Origin: Robiginitomaculum sp.
GTDB lineage: Bacteria; Pseudomonadota; Alphaproteobacteria; Caulobacterales; Maricaulaceae
Direction of reading: 5' to 3'
Assembly: GCA_016763315.1 (NCBI GenBank)
Contig: JAESTZ010000086.1
Coordinates: 1 to 45,835, forward strand
Length of the DNA stretch: 45,835 bases
In this document: piece by piece, positions 32,805-42,322 of the stretch
How positions within the stretch are numbered: the first letter of the stretch is position 1
Layout: every line of letters begins with the position of its first letter
The notes under the pieces: model-generated
Database searches by the model: none
Told to the model about the DNA's origin: nothing
What the model saw: only the letters and a program-made list of their open reading frames with translations
Program-made: the position numbers and the translations under genes

Positions 32805-34694
32805 TTATTTATCAGCCTGACGGCGAGCAGTTCTTGCAGCAAATCTGGCTGGATGCAAAGCAGTTGCTGCTTCTTTTTCCAAAGGTGATGAATGGCCAAG
32901 AATATCTGCAACAATAGCTTTGGCCAATATTGGCGCCAAGGTTAGCCCGCGCGAACCGAGACCATTTAACATGTACAGTCCAGATTGCACCGGCGCCGAA
33001 GAATAATCATCAAGCTTGCCCCAATATTGTTTCGCCCATTCCTTACATTTATCTACGTCCGGGACTTGCCCAGCCAATGGTTGCAGATCAGGACTGGCGG
33101 CGCGATAACTGGTTCTACCGACTAAAGTTGATGCATCTATCTGACCAGCCAATTCGGGAAGTAATATTTCTAACTCGGCAAGGTTTCTATGATGATCGCC
33201 CAGCTTAACATTAGTATCAGTTATTTCTTGCACCCGATCATGGGTCGCCCCGAAAAGCAAGTTTTCAGTGTCGATTGCCAACGCATAAGATTTACCAATA
33301 ACCGGTCTTTTGGGTCTGTTGGTTATATTGCTGGCAATCGATATTTGCCCGCGTAATTTTCGTAATTCCGGCAGCCCCAAATTAGCTATTTCACCGACTC
33401 CATGCGCCAATACAACTATATCGGCGCTGGAAATTACCTTGCCATCTGTATCGCGAGCTACCCACTGGTCATTCTCGTTGGTTAATTTATCTATTTGTTT
33501 TGTAACAGTATCAGTAGCTCCGACTAAAGTTTGTATTGCTTTGACCGGTTGTAATGTACCAGCGGTGGGAAGCTGCAATTCCTGCTTAGTCAGATTTAAT
33601 ATCAACATCTCATCAGGCAATGCTTTATACTTAAAAAGTTTGGTAAATTTGTCCCATTGTTCCGGTGATTGCGCCATACGATTGATGCCGGTTTGTACAA
33701 AACTTGAACTGATATTTTGCTGATAAAATTGAATAGCATAACAAAATGCGGTGCGGTAAAATCGTGCCAATGGCGTATCGTCCAAGTCAAGTCGCGGGCT
33801 TACCAAACCAACCGGATTACCACTGGCACCACTTGCTAGGCCAGAGCCATCAATGAGTAGGCAATCTATATCATGCTTTGCAAGTTGATGAACCAGGCAG
33901 GCACCGGCAATGCCAGCGCCCACCACCATTACGGTTTTGTCGTTTTCTAATTTGTCATTTTCTACTTTAACGGGTTCTGGTTTTTTGCAAGTAAAAACAG
34001 CCTCCAGGCGATGGCGTTTATACCCGTGACCGGGTTTTTTGTGCACCTCAAAACCAATTTTTCTTAGTCCGCGCCGGACACTTCCGGCAACACTAAAACT
34101 TGCTAAATGAGCATCTGGCGCACTTAGCCTTTGGATTTGATCAAAAACCTGATCCGACCACATTTGTGGATTCTTGGCCGGAGCAAACCCATCAAGAAAC
34201 CAGCTATCAACACTTGCTTGCAACTGCGGCAGCAGTTCATCAACCGGACCATATAACAAGCTAAGTTGAATATCATCTGTTATATGGCAATTGTGAAAGC
34301 CCTTAACGGCTGGTGGTAAAACTGCCCGCAGCTCGGTGGCAATTTTGTTGATGGCAGGGAATCGCAAATGAGCGCGCTGCATTTCTTCTGCTGATAGCGG
34401 GCTGCCTTCCACTGATATATAGTGTAACTTTTGTCGCGGTTGGCAGGTTTTTCGCCATAAATCCGCAGTTGCCAGAAAATTCAATCCAGTTCCGAAACCT
34501 AGTTCAGCAATAACGTGAAGCGGCTGTCCACTCCACCGATCAGGAAGGTTGCAGCCATTCAGGAATACAGTTTTGGTTTCTTGAACACCGTCAGCAGCAG
34601 AGAAATAAATGTCTTGCGAAATTTTATCTTGTGGCTCGCCAGCTTCTGTCCACAACAGTTGTGCTTTTGGTAAGCCAAGAAAGTGTGCTGTCAT
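32805..34694 (-). CDS. mnmC: tRNA 5-methylaminomethyl-2-thiouridine bifunctional protein MnmC
   Basis: A 629-residue two-domain enzyme acting on the wobble uridine of several tRNAs. The N-terminal methyltransferase (about 1-235) has LHVIAELGFGTGLNFLATA for AdoMet and WFLDGFAPAKNP near the active site. The C-terminal FAD oxidase (about 250-610) starts with VMVVGAGIAGACLVHQLA and ends GLYMLNGLGSRGLTLAPILA. The oxidase converts cmnm5s2U to nm5s2U and the methyltransferase then makes mnm5s2U. Length and domain order are normal. It begins the core chromosome to the right of the island, with no sign of transfer. Confidence 0.93.
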   Translation of the reverse strand: MTAHFLGLPKAQLLWTEAGEPQDKISQDIYFSAADGVQETKTVFLNGCNLPDRWSGQPLHVIAELGFGTGLNFLATADLWRKTCQPRQKLHYISVEGSPLSAEEMQRAHLRFPAINKIATELRAVLPPAVKGFHNCHITDDIQLSLLYGPVDELLPQLQASVDSWFLDGFAPAKNPQMWSDQVFDQIQRLSAPDAHLASFSVAGSVRRGLRKIGFEVHKKPGHGYKRHRLEAVFTCKKPEPVKVENDKLENDKTVMVVGAGIAGACLVHQLAKHDIDCLLIDGSGLASGASGNPVGLVSPRLDLDDTPLARFYRTAFCYAIQFYQQNISSSFVQTGINRMAQSPEQWDKFTKLFKYKALPDEMLILNLTKQELQLPTAGTLQPVKAIQTLVGATDTVTKQIDKLTNENDQWVARDTDGKVISSADIVVLAHGVGEIANLGLPELRKLRGQISIASNITNRPKRPVIGKSYALAIDTENLLFGATHDRVQEITDTNVKLGDHHRNLAELEILLPELAGQIDASTLVGRTSYRAASPDLQPLAGQVPDVDKCKEWAKQYWGKLDDYSSAPVQSGLYMLNGLGSRGLTLAPILAKAIVADILGHSSPLEKEAATALHPARFAARTARRQADK

Positions 34695-34730
34695 CGTGTT
34701 CCGTTCTGAAACATGGTATAATCTTTTTCG

Positions 34731-34775
34731 AGCAAAAGTGGGTACCGGTTTTGCTGTTAGGCAATGCGACCACTA
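34731..34775 (+). repeat. Intergenic repeat (AAAAGTGGGTACCGGTTTT type), copy 1
   Basis: CAAAAGTGGGTACCGGTTTT followed by TGC, then a short GCAATGCGAC segment, also occurs at 43061-43104. The core contains the palindromic ACCGGT and matches an element widely scattered between genes in Hyphomicrobiales/Rhizobiales, recalled from general knowledge. It supports an alphaproteobacterial origin. Confidence 0.65.
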
Positions 34776-34907
34776 AAAAACATCTATTTTGAAAACCTGC
34801 ATGCATTTTACACCAGATGCCAGTAGGAATGCAAAAAACAAAAACTAGAGTAACCTCTCGATTTAATTGAACCTGAACGGCTTTTTCAAGTTAATAATTC
34901 TCAATAA

Positions 34908-35411
34908 TTATTCGTCGCTATTTTCCACAGTAGCTTCATTTACCGGAACATCATCAGCATTTGGCTCAACCTGTTCCACCTGTGCTTCTATATCTGACAT
35001 AACTTCAGAGACCGGTTCAATGTTTTCGTCAAGTTCTGCTTCGCCAATTTTCGCTGCATCCTGTATTGCTGGAGCAACGGCATCAACCGCAGCGCCAACC
35101 ACTTCCTCAACAGCGTCTTCAACAATATCTACTGCTGCATCTTCAGCAATATCTACTGTTGCATCTTCGACAACATCTTCGGTAATTTTAACCTCACTGT
35201 CCGTCCTTACAGAAAGGGTTGCGTCCAAGACGGCCTCTCCAGTAGTTCCGACCATTCCTTTTGCTATCTTGGCAACAGTGTTGACTTTGTTATTGGCATT
35301 TTGCTTTGCCAGCTCCGGATCACCTTTAATTATGAAAACTGAAACCAAACCTGCGGCAATAAATACAACAATTACCCGCACCCATGTATTGATACCATTA
35401 CTTCCAGCCAT
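34908..35411 (-). CDS. Membrane-anchored acidic protein, hypothetical
   Basis: A 167-residue protein with one N-terminal transmembrane helix (VRVIVVFIAAGLVSVFII, about 9-26) and a very acidic periplasmic or cytosolic tail with repeated VEDA(V/A)xDI(A/V)EDA units (about 75-105). I take ATG 35411 because AGGGAGAG is placed just before it. The repeats look like low-complexity coiled coil or disordered sequence. It lies downstream of motA on the same strand, about 100 bases away, so it may share its transcript. No family recognised. Confidence 0.65.
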   Translation of the reverse strand: MAGSNGINTWVRVIVVFIAAGLVSVFIIKGDPELAKQNANNKVNTVAKIAKGMVGTTGEAVLDATLSVRTDSEVKITEDVVEDATVDIAEDAAVDIVEDAVEEVVGAAVDAVAPAIQDAAKIGEAELDENIEPVSEVMSDIEAQVEQVEPNADDVPVNEATVENSDE

Positions 35412-35508
35412 GTTTCTCTCCCTCTTCAAAACAGACTCCCATGAACATCCTCATACACAAAGAATTGGCATCTGTCGCTAGGAATAAAGGGATTTTAGCT
35501 AACTGTGA

Positions 35509-36375
35509 CTATACTGCCTCAATGCTGGACAATGCTTCTTCAAGTTCAGCAAAGCTAGGCTGGGCTGGACTTGGTACTACGCCTCGTCCTAATTCAACAG
35601 AAATTTGCGCTGCATTACCATGTAAATGCGCTACCAGAACTGTTTGGATTATCTTGTAAAACGTAGCTTCTTCATCAATTACAGCTTGTAGTCTGGTTCC
35701 AAACGGTCCAACCAGACCATAGGCCAAAAACACCCCTAAGAACGTACCGACCAAAGCAGAACCGATCATTCTGCCTAAATATTCAGGTGGAGCAGTAATC
35801 GCCCCCATTGTTTTAACAATACCTAGTACCGCAGCAACAATGCCCAAGGCCGGCAAAGCATCGGCCATGTTCTGAATTGCGTGTGCCGGATCAAGCGCTT
35901 CATGATGGTGTTTTTCTAATTGCCGCTCCATAGCATCTTCTACCTGATGCGGATCTTCAAGATTCATCGTCATCATTCGCAGAGTATCGCAAATAAAATC
36001 TGTGGCAAAATGATCTTTCAAAATTCTCGGGTATTGGGTGAATATTGCACTTTCTTTTGGGTTCTCGATATGAGTTTCCAGTGCGATCACGCCTTTCATT
36101 TTCATGGTTTTAGTTAACGTAAATAATAATGCCAGCAGATCTGAATAGTCTTTCTTTTTCCACTTTGATCCCGCCGCCATTTTAAGGATACCAGCCGCAG
36201 CCCCAAGCGAGGTTTTGCCTTTGTTGCCTATCAATAAGGCTCCGACCGCAGCACCACCGATCATCATCATCTCGAAAGGCACTGCTTTTAGCACCGGTGC
36301 CATTTGCCCGCCGGACAAAATAAATCCTCCGAATACCATACCGAAAACGATTACTACCCCAATGACCTGTAACAT
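35509..36375 (-). CDS. motA: Flagellar motor stator protein MotA
   Basis: A 288-residue inner-membrane protein with the MotA layout: two N-terminal helices (VIGVVIVFGMVFGGFILSGG and PFEMMMIGGAAVGALLIG), a large cytoplasmic loop with the charged residues that meet FliG (ESAIFTQYPRILKDH to EKHHHEALDP), and two C-terminal helices (LPALGIVAAVLGIVKTMGAI and ALVGTFLGVFLAYGLVGPFG) with the Pro-containing proton-path segment. With MotB it forms the stator. No motB follows directly; the partner must be elsewhere or encoded differently. The end VSVELGRG(V)VPSPAQPSF is typical of alphaproteobacterial MotA. Confidence 0.92.
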   Translation of the reverse strand: MLQVIGVVIVFGMVFGGFILSGGQMAPVLKAVPFEMMMIGGAAVGALLIGNKGKTSLGAAAGILKMAAGSKWKKKDYSDLLALLFTLTKTMKMKGVIALETHIENPKESAIFTQYPRILKDHFATDFICDTLRMMTMNLEDPHQVEDAMERQLEKHHHEALDPAHAIQNMADALPALGIVAAVLGIVKTMGAITAPPEYLGRMIGSALVGTFLGVFLAYGLVGPFGTRLQAVIDEEATFYKIIQTVLVAHLHGNAAQISVELGRGVVPSPAQPSFAELEEALSSIEAV

Positions 36376-36595
36376 CAGCTATAACTTTCCTGCTCGTCAA
36401 AACTTCAAAACAGGCTCGAACCTGTCCCAATCTGGTACTATCATGACTTGGAATGTTTAATGCAGTGTTGCTGTAATTAAATGTTTTTGTGTATTATTGC
36501 GGAACTAAAGAATGGGTGCTAAGATAAAATCTCTGGAACCGACCACTCGCGAGGGACACCGCGTTTGTAATTTATCCGGCCCAGGAGCTGTCATA

Positions 36596-36949
36596 ATGTT
36601 GAAAATTACATCACTGGCTATTGTAATGGTGCTTGCCGGAGTCAGCTCCGGTTTAGCGTCTGAGGCCTGTTTGGCGCCCTCTGTGCCAGAGTTACCGAGC
36701 AATGGCGCGGTAATTACCTATGAACAATTAAATCACTCGGCCAGTATGGTTGCTGTTTTTTCTAAAGAAAACACAGCTTATAAAACTTGTCTTGACCATA
36801 TAATTACCGCTCCGGGAGATCACTCAAGAAGCAGATGGAGGGAAGCTCTGGAGTCATATAATCAAAGCATTCCTACCGAAAATGCTATATGGGCAGCTTA
36901 TGAAAAGCTTTCAAGAGATTGGGTAGAGGCTAACCAAGCAAACAAATAA
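36596..36949 (+). CDS. Periplasmic protein, hypothetical
   Basis: A 117-residue protein with a signal peptide (MLKITSLAIVMVLAGVSSG, cleavage after LAS|EA near residue 22) and two Cys (ACLAP and YKTCLDH) that may form a disulphide. The body is helical. I chose ATG 36596 because AGGAG lies 9 bases upstream; the longer frame from 36512 adds only sequence before the signal peptide. It is followed 42 bases later by another small secreted protein, so the two may form a unit. Family not recognised. Confidence 0.72.
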   Translation: MLKITSLAIVMVLAGVSSGLASEACLAPSVPELPSNGAVITYEQLNHSASMVAVFSKENTAYKTCLDHIITAPGDHSRSRWREALESYNQSIPTENAIWAAYEKLSRDWVEANQANK

Positions 36950-36991
36950 ACTTCGATAAATAATTTTCATTTAAGTATTCAGGAATTAAAA

Positions 36992-37483
36992 ATGATAAAT
37001 TTAAAACTTGCCATCGCCATATCAATTATTGCCATGTTTTCTACGACTACGATGGCCGCAGATGGATACCGTCCGCAAAATGATGCTCAGCGTAATTACA
37101 AAGCCTGTCCGCTTGATATGATGGTAAAGGGTGTGGAACTGGTTGGGTCAATGTGTGGTACTTTGCCAGAACGTCCAGTATTTCCGGGCTATAAAGATGC
37201 TTTTACTGGAAAATTGTCAAAAGCCGAGCTTGATGCGTTCTCTGCGCGATTGGGAATATTCAAAAGTTTGGTGGCGAAATATCAAAATTGTATCAACAAC
37301 CGGGTAATGGCTGATGGCTCATTATCAAATGATACATTGAATTTTGCTGCCTGTGCCGATCAGTGGGCAGTTGAGCAAAAAGGTAAATCGGCCGAAGAAT
37401 GGGGCTTTTCGTGCCTCGGGCAAAATGATTGGCAAAACCCCGGCTCTAGCGTTCCTGTTGGCTGCTTTGCCGAAGCAGAGTGA
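36992..37483 (+). CDS. Periplasmic protein with cysteine pairs, hypothetical
   Basis: A 163-residue protein with a signal peptide (KLAIAISIIAMFSTTTMAA|DG near residue 23) and six Cys in the mature part (NYKACPLD, VGSMCGTLP, KYQNCINN, NFAACADQ, GFSCLGQ, VGCFAE), an arrangement that suggests disulphide bridges. The body has the FKSLVAKYQNCINNRV helix seen in small exported alphaproteobacterial proteins of unknown role. An imperfect inverted repeat after the stop may end transcription. Confidence 0.72.
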   Translation: MINLKLAIAISIIAMFSTTTMAADGYRPQNDAQRNYKACPLDMMVKGVELVGSMCGTLPERPVFPGYKDAFTGKLSKAELDAFSARLGIFKSLVAKYQNCINNRVMADGSLSNDTLNFAACADQWAVEQKGKSAEEWGFSCLGQNDWQNPGSSVPVGCFAEAE

Positions 37484-37510
37484 TCACAGGTAAATAATAT
37501 TATGGGAGAG

Positions 37511-37547
37511 TGTCCTAGATAACGTACAAAATGTGTTATCGGGGACA
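37511..37547. repeat. Imperfect inverted repeat downstream of the secreted-protein gene
   Basis: TGTCCTAGATAAC (37511-37523) and GTTATCGGGGACA (37535-37547) pair at 11 of 13 positions. There is no T-tract, so it is either a weak terminator or the end of a small decayed insertion element; the 200 bases to the next gene hold no coding frame. Confidence 0.5.
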
Positions 37548-37701
37548 GCCGGATTCCTACGGTTAGTGGGTTTCTTCCTAATTATGTTACTCAAAAAGGA
37601 TGAACCTACTGTTAGGAAGAGGCATAAGTCCAAGTTCTTGTGACAAAATTCTTGAGAAAAGTGCATTAAAACGACATTTAGTGTGCGTCAGACAATAATT
37701 G

Positions 37702-38658
37702 TTACTCGTACTTACTATCGACGTTGCACCAATCAGGTGGCGACATTCCTGCGGGGTTGATTGGATGCGGGAATAACACGAATTCATTAAATTGTGTTAC
37801 TCTTGGTTCACCAGCCATTTCATTTAATCCATTTTTAATTTCCGTGATAATTGAAACGGGTAGTTCTAGTAAATGTTCGCCGGTACGCGATATTTTTCCA
37901 GAACTGAAAGTGATGCCGGCCTGTTTCTTCATTTCAATATGACCACCCAATAACCACTTTATGTTATGTGTGTTTGCAAAAGAGGCAATGCGGTTAATAG
38001 ATGAAGTAAATTCTTGTATCCTGCCACACTGGAAATAAAGCCTTCCTGGATAAATTACATCACCACTAAAGAGTATACCTGTTGTCTCATCGAATACCAT
38101 AATATGTGACGGGTGATGTCCCGGTGTCAGTAGTAATTCGACTGTACGATTGCCAAGGTTAAATGATATCGGTTGCGTCGGCTTGTTACCAAAACCAAAG
38201 AAGTTGGTAACACTTTCGAGCGAATGTCCAATTACGACTGTATCTGGACGACTCTCAAAAGCGGTGTCGCCACCAACATGATCGCCATGACCATGCGTGT
38301 GCATAACCACAAGTGAAATGGAATTCTGCCCGGTCCGTGCCAACCAGTTTTCAATCTGTTTATCGATTTCAACTCGAATATTGACACCCTCTACGCCAGT
38401 ATCAATTAAAAGTGCCTTTTTTTTCCCAAATACCAGATACATAAATGGCGCCTCTAAGGTGGTTCTTAATGACTGCCGGATTGCTATTGTATTTGTGTCA
38501 ATCTGTTGAACATGAAATGCAGGTTCTTTCGCACTTCGACCACTGTTCCACGATTGAGAGAAAATTGTAGATTGTGAATTATTAAAGTCTTCCGTTTCAC
38601 AGGAGGACACAAATATAATAGTAATCAAACTGATAATTGTTGATTTAAAATAATTCAT
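37702..38658 (-). CDS. MBL-fold metallo-hydrolase lipoprotein
   Basis: A 318-residue metallo-beta-lactamase-fold protein. It starts with a lipoprotein signal (ITIIFVSSC, lipobox VSSC near residue 20) and has the metal motif HTHGHGDH (about 120-127), a second His in LLTPGHHPSH, the SGDVIYPGRL Asp and a later GGHIE. These are the ligands of a two-metal hydrolase. The substrate cannot be told; relatives include glyoxalase II and lactonase-like enzymes. ATG 38658 follows AGGA; the TTG nine bases upstream is a less likely start. A MarR regulator gene lies 24 bases upstream on the same strand and may control it. Confidence 0.85.
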   Translation of the reverse strand: MNYFKSTIISLITIIFVSSCETEDFNNSQSTIFSQSWNSGRSAKEPAFHVQQIDTNTIAIRQSLRTTLEAPFMYLVFGKKKALLIDTGVEGVNIRVEIDKQIENWLARTGQNSISLVVMHTHGHGDHVGGDTAFESRPDTVVIGHSLESVTNFFGFGNKPTQPISFNLGNRTVELLLTPGHHPSHIMVFDETTGILFSGDVIYPGRLYFQCGRIQEFTSSINRIASFANTHNIKWLLGGHIEMKKQAGITFSSGKISRTGEHLLELPVSIITEIKNGLNEMAGEPRVTQFNEFVLFPHPINPAGMSPPDWCNVDSKYE

Positions 38659-38682
38659 AAAAGACAATCCTATAGATAGGCA

Positions 38683-39192
38683 TTAGTTATTATTGCACTT
38701 GAGATTTTCAATATTTTTCACACGGTCCATAATTGAACTACTATTTAATGCAGCCATAGCCCGTGTTGCAGCCAAAGTCAGATCACTCTCAATCTCATCA
38801 AATAATCGGTTAAATACTTTATCTGCCATCGCAAGGCTTAACTGCAATTGTTTAAACTGTTCTTGCCCTTTTAACGTTAGAGTCAGAATTTTTCGGCGCC
38901 GGTCTTTTTGGTCGCCGGTTCGCTTAATAATTTTCATGCCAAGTAATAGTTCAATTCGCTGCGTGACGAGTTGGTGAGGCTGGTTTAGTTGCATTGCAAT
39001 GTCGGCTGTAGAAATTTTACCTCTTTCCCCAATTATCAAAACTGATGATGCGGCTCTTGATGGAAACTCCAATCCTGCATCCAATAAAAACAATTCTCCT
39101 TGTTCCGCCATTTTGTCAGCAAGACGACCTAAGAGGTTGGCAACAAAAGCATTTCGTAAAGAATGTGAGTCTGTATAGCTGTCGTGCATCAT
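38683..39192 (-). CDS. MarR-family transcriptional regulator
   Basis: A 169-residue MarR protein: helical dimerisation ends, a winged helix with GERGKISTADIAMQLNQPHQ, LVTQRIELLLGMKIIKRTGD, and the wing DRRRKILTLTLKGQEQF. MarR proteins usually repress nearby export or detoxification genes and release DNA when a small aromatic or oxidant binds. Here the likely targets are its own promoter, the downstream hydrolase and the divergent transporter. A 28-bp dyad just upstream is the candidate operator. Confidence 0.88.
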   Translation of the reverse strand: MMHDSYTDSHSLRNAFVANLLGRLADKMAEQGELFLLDAGLEFPSRAASSVLIIGERGKISTADIAMQLNQPHQLVTQRIELLLGMKIIKRTGDQKDRRRKILTLTLKGQEQFKQLQLSLAMADKVFNRLFDEIESDLTLAATRAMAALNSSSIMDRVKNIENLKCNNN

Positions 39193-39206
39193 GAATTTAC
39201 TTTTAT

Positions 39207-39234
39207 ATACAATCAGTTGTACAATGGACTGTAT
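39207..39234. promoter_or_regulatory. Candidate MarR operator
   Basis: ATACAATCAGT (39207-39217) and its inverted partner ATGGACTGTAT (39224-39234) match at 8 of 11 positions around TGTACA, a palindromic centre. It overlaps the probable promoter of the MarR gene, as expected for autorepression, and lies about 285 bases upstream of the divergent transporter. Confidence 0.55.
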
Positions 39235-39518
39235 ACTTTCTCATATTAATTGTCAAATCGGCAGAATGCTGGATATTTATTCCTTGCCTTTGCCGACGCC
39301 TGCGCGCCTATTGCTTCGCTTATTATACCAAGATTGCTGATTCTTAAATTAGTTATGTAAATTTGGCGCTTTGATGTATATTCATTAGGCATATTTTGAC
39401 CAACCTGATGTTGGGCAATGCTAGTTTTTACAATCAATTCCGAATGAACAATGTTTTACAAACACAATTAGTGGATTCTCTATTTTTAGATCATAAATGC
39501 TCTAGCGATACTTTTTTT

Positions 39519-40742
39519 ATGAAAGAAAACATCATTCAGACAAGTCGTCATATCCCCTTTGCCTTGCTGTTCACGGTAATGGTTTTAATTGGCATGTCCA
39601 ATTCAATGATGTTTGTAATATTGCCGGCTCTTACCCGTGAATTAGGCGCTGGAGAGATGTATGTCGGACTGATTTTTGCCGGCTCATCAATACTCTATAT
39701 ATTTTTCAGCCCGTTTTGGGGTTGGTGGTCTGACATTATCGGGCGCAGGCCTGTAGTGTTGATCGGTGTATTGGGAAATGGTTTGTTCTTGTTATCTATG
39801 GGTCTGGTAGCTGCCTGGATAGTTAAAGACAGCGTCGGTGCATCTGCAGCTTTAGTGTTATTGGCATTATCACGAGCTATTTATGGAGCCTTTGGCAGTG
39901 CTGTACAGCCGGCTTCACAATCTTATATTGCCGATCGAACCTCAAGGCATGAGCGAACTGTATCTCTGTCTTTGCTGGCGGCTGGTGCCGGGGTTGGCAC
40001 GGCAATAGGCCCGCCCCTTGCCGCATGGATCAGTCATAGCTTTGGCGTTCCCAACTCTATGTATTTTCTGGTTGCAATTTCACTGCTCTTGTTTGTTTTG
40101 GTGGCTATTGGCATGCCGGAGCGCAAAAAACCAAGCCAGCAAACAGTAAGAAGTTCATCGCTTGTTTCTTTGATTTTTGACATCAGATTGCGATCATTAC
40201 TGATTATCGGCGCTATTGGCTGGATGGGGTATGGGGTGTTTTTGCAGACGCTTTTGTTTGTTCTTTCTGACCGTCTGGGCTTGTTGGTGATACATGCAAT
40301 ACCGATTGCCGGCATCATTATGGCAATTGGTGCGCTTGGTGTTTTGACCGTACAGTTTATCATTATTCCATTGCTTCACCCTTCACCGCGCCAGTTATTG
40401 ATCTCAGGTAGTGCCAGTGCAATATTCGGCGCAGGAATTATGATATTTGCCAATTCACAATGGTTGATAGGATTGGCATTTTTGCTGGCTTCGTCCGGCT
40501 TTGGTGCTATTCGCCCGGGAATGTCTGGCGCAGCTAGTCTTCGGGTTAGCGAGAATGAGCAAGGTGCGGCTGCCGGGTTACTCGGCTCAACCGCAGGCGC
40601 GGGGTTTTTATTGGCACCATTTACCGGATTGGCAATTTATCAGTTTTTTGGGTCATCAGCGCCTTATCTGTTTCTTTGCGGGTCATTGGCAATAGTATTT
40701 GTTATGGCCACTTTTCAACCAACTGATGATGAGGTTGGTTAG
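39519..40742 (+). CDS. MFS transporter (DHA1-like drug efflux)
   Basis: A 407-residue transporter with twelve predicted helices. Motif A is clear after helix 2 (GWWSDIIGRRPVVLIG), and motif C-like glycines follow in helix 5 (LLAAGAGVGTAIGPPLAAW), as in Tet/Bcr-type proton antiporters that export drugs. I take ATG 39519, before the first hydrophobic segment; the longer frame adds 41 non-conserved residues. It is divergent from the MarR gene, so it may be controlled by it. The substrate is unknown. Confidence 0.88.
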   Translation: MKENIIQTSRHIPFALLFTVMVLIGMSNSMMFVILPALTRELGAGEMYVGLIFAGSSILYIFFSPFWGWWSDIIGRRPVVLIGVLGNGLFLLSMGLVAAWIVKDSVGASAALVLLALSRAIYGAFGSAVQPASQSYIADRTSRHERTVSLSLLAAGAGVGTAIGPPLAAWISHSFGVPNSMYFLVAISLLLFVLVAIGMPERKKPSQQTVRSSSLVSLIFDIRLRSLLIIGAIGWMGYGVFLQTLLFVLSDRLGLLVIHAIPIAGIIMAIGALGVLTVQFIIIPLLHPSPRQLLISGSASAIFGAGIMIFANSQWLIGLAFLLASSGFGAIRPGMSGAASLRVSENEQGAAAGLLGSTAGAGFLLAPFTGLAIYQFFGSSAPYLFLCGSLAIVFVMATFQPTDDEVG

Positions 40743-40752
40743 CCTTTAAGTC

Positions 40753-41964
40753 TTACGGTAATGGCTTGCTTACTTTTAAATTTTGCAGCATTTGTTCAGA
40801 AGCAAAACCATCTGCCAATAAACCAATACGTTGTTGATATGCTCGTAAAGCCCGCCGTGTATTTGGTCCGGCTAGGCCATCAACACCACCGGGGTCGTGG
40901 CCATTGCTTCTTAGCAATTCCTGCATTTGTTTTATTTGCGCCCGTTGCAATGGTTTAACGTCTTGCGGCCAATCAGCAATCAAACCATGCTCATCAACCA
41001 ATGCTCGTGCTAGCAAGCCAACTCCCAAAGCATAGGCCGTGGAATTATTATAGCGCTTGATCACCCGAAAATTACCACTAACCAGCAATTTTGGCCCCTT
41101 TGCCCCGGCTGGCAATAATAATCTGGCGGCGTCACCTAATTCGTCTTTCGACCATTGGCGGTCTTCTGCCAAGCTGGCACCACGCACCTGCCATGAGCCA
41201 ATGGATAATACTGTATCCTCCGCTAGATGGTATGGAAAATTGGAGGTCAAATTTACCTCCACGCCCCATGATTTATCGGCTTTCCAGCCATGCCGCCGCA
41301 AGTAATTGGCGGTAGATGCCAACGCATCAGCTTTAGAATTCCAAATGTCAATTGTGCCATTTGCATCGCCATCAACGGCATATTCAAGATAAGTTGATGG
41401 TAGGAATTGAGTTTGGCCCATTGCACCAGCCCACGCACCTTTTAGGTTTTCCCGTGTTACTGCGCCCTGATCTAACATAGTCATCGCGGCTAATAGTTCA
41501 CCTTCAGCCCAGTTACGTCGGCGGCCATCATGCGCTAAAGTTGCCAGCGAGCGAATAATGTCAAAATCACCTTGTATTTTGCCATAAGCGCTTTCCAGCC
41601 CCCAAATCGCGGTGATTATTTCTGCTGGAACACCGGTAGAGCTTTGCAGTTCATTCAGTATTAAAGCATGATCTTGCATTGCCTGCTTGCCGCCTTTCAC
41701 CCGCAGGGGTGAAACAGCACTTTCAAGGTATTTCCAAATCGGACGGGTAAATTCAGGCTGATGCCTATCACGTTCCAACACAGCAATATCCGGCGTTAAA
41801 TCAGCAAGCAATGTCCTTACTTTGACTTCTTTATGGCCTTCGCTAACCGCGCGTTGTACAAATTGATCGAGCCAACTGGAGTAACTTAATTGCTGCTCAG
41901 CCTTGAGCGATTGCGGCCAAAACAAGCAGCCAATGAAAAACAGAATCAATATTTTTACATTCAT
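40753..41964 (-). CDS. Lytic murein transglycosylase with peptidoglycan-binding domain
   Basis: A 403-residue MltB/SLT_2-type enzyme. It has a signal peptide (ILILFFIGCLFWPQSLKA), then the catalytic domain with the Glu of IWGLESAYGK (about residue 124) and GAMGQTQFLPSTY, plus SKADALASTANYLRRHGW. A PG_binding_1 domain ends the protein (LLRSNGHDPGGVDGLAGPNT). It cleaves the glycan backbone and releases anhydro-muropeptides in the periplasm. It converges with the MFS gene with an 11-base gap. Length and order are normal for the family. Confidence 0.92.
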   Translation of the reverse strand: MNVKILILFFIGCLFWPQSLKAEQQLSYSSWLDQFVQRAVSEGHKEVKVRTLLADLTPDIAVLERDRHQPEFTRPIWKYLESAVSPLRVKGGKQAMQDHALILNELQSSTGVPAEIITAIWGLESAYGKIQGDFDIIRSLATLAHDGRRRNWAEGELLAAMTMLDQGAVTRENLKGAWAGAMGQTQFLPSTYLEYAVDGDANGTIDIWNSKADALASTANYLRRHGWKADKSWGVEVNLTSNFPYHLAEDTVLSIGSWQVRGASLAEDRQWSKDELGDAARLLLPAGAKGPKLLVSGNFRVIKRYNNSTAYALGVGLLARALVDEHGLIADWPQDVKPLQRAQIKQMQELLRSNGHDPGGVDGLAGPNTRRALRAYQQRIGLLADGFASEQMLQNLKVSKPLP

Positions 41965-42114
41965 GGCAAAATTCTTCTAAAATAATAATTGGAAATCAAA
42001 TCCAGTCAGTAATCTACAAATAGTTAGTCTAAATTATGGTATACTCAAAATACAGTACACTAATAGTGTTTTTGCGTATAATTTTATTTGTTCTCCAGTT
42101 GACAGCATGGCAAC

Positions 42115-42168
42115 AGAGCCATAAGTTCCGCGCTCTTTTGAGCCACAGCATGTAGGCTCTTTTATTTT
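42115..42168 (+). terminator. Tandem hairpins upstream of the L36 gene
   Basis: Two small stems in a row: AGAGC (42115-42119) with GCTCT (42132-42136), then GAGCC (42140-42144) with GGCTC (42155-42159) followed by TTTTATTTT. The second fits a rho-independent terminator on the plus strand. With no plus-strand gene just before it, it may act as a leader attenuator for the L36 gene 28 bases downstream. Confidence 0.5.
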
Positions 42169-42196
42169 ATGTATTTATAGCAATGGAACCGGGACT

Positions 42197-42322
42197 ATGA
42201 AAGTTCGAAGCTCTCTGAAATCCTTAAAAAATCGTCATAAAGACTGTAAAGTGGTTCGTCGCAAGGGTCGCTTGTACGTGATCAACAAGACCAACCCGCG
42301 GTTTAAAGCCCGTCAAGGTTAA
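42197..42322 (+). CDS. rpmJ: 50S ribosomal protein L36
   Basis: A 41-residue protein, too short for many gene finders: [20 protein letters not shown], then [20 protein letters not shown] and G. The spacing and basic composition are those of bacterial L36, in the alphaproteobacterial form that keeps only one Cys of the zinc-ribbon and so probably does not bind zinc. It stands alone and not in the spc operon. It is a core chromosomal marker. Confidence 0.95.
   Translation: MKVRSSLKSLKNRHKDCKVVRRKGRLYVINKTNPRFKARQG

Noticed and set aside
39246-39437. A 63-codon minus-strand frame between the MarR and MFS genes
   Set aside because: It has no ribosome-binding site and covers the promoter region of the transporter; probably chance.
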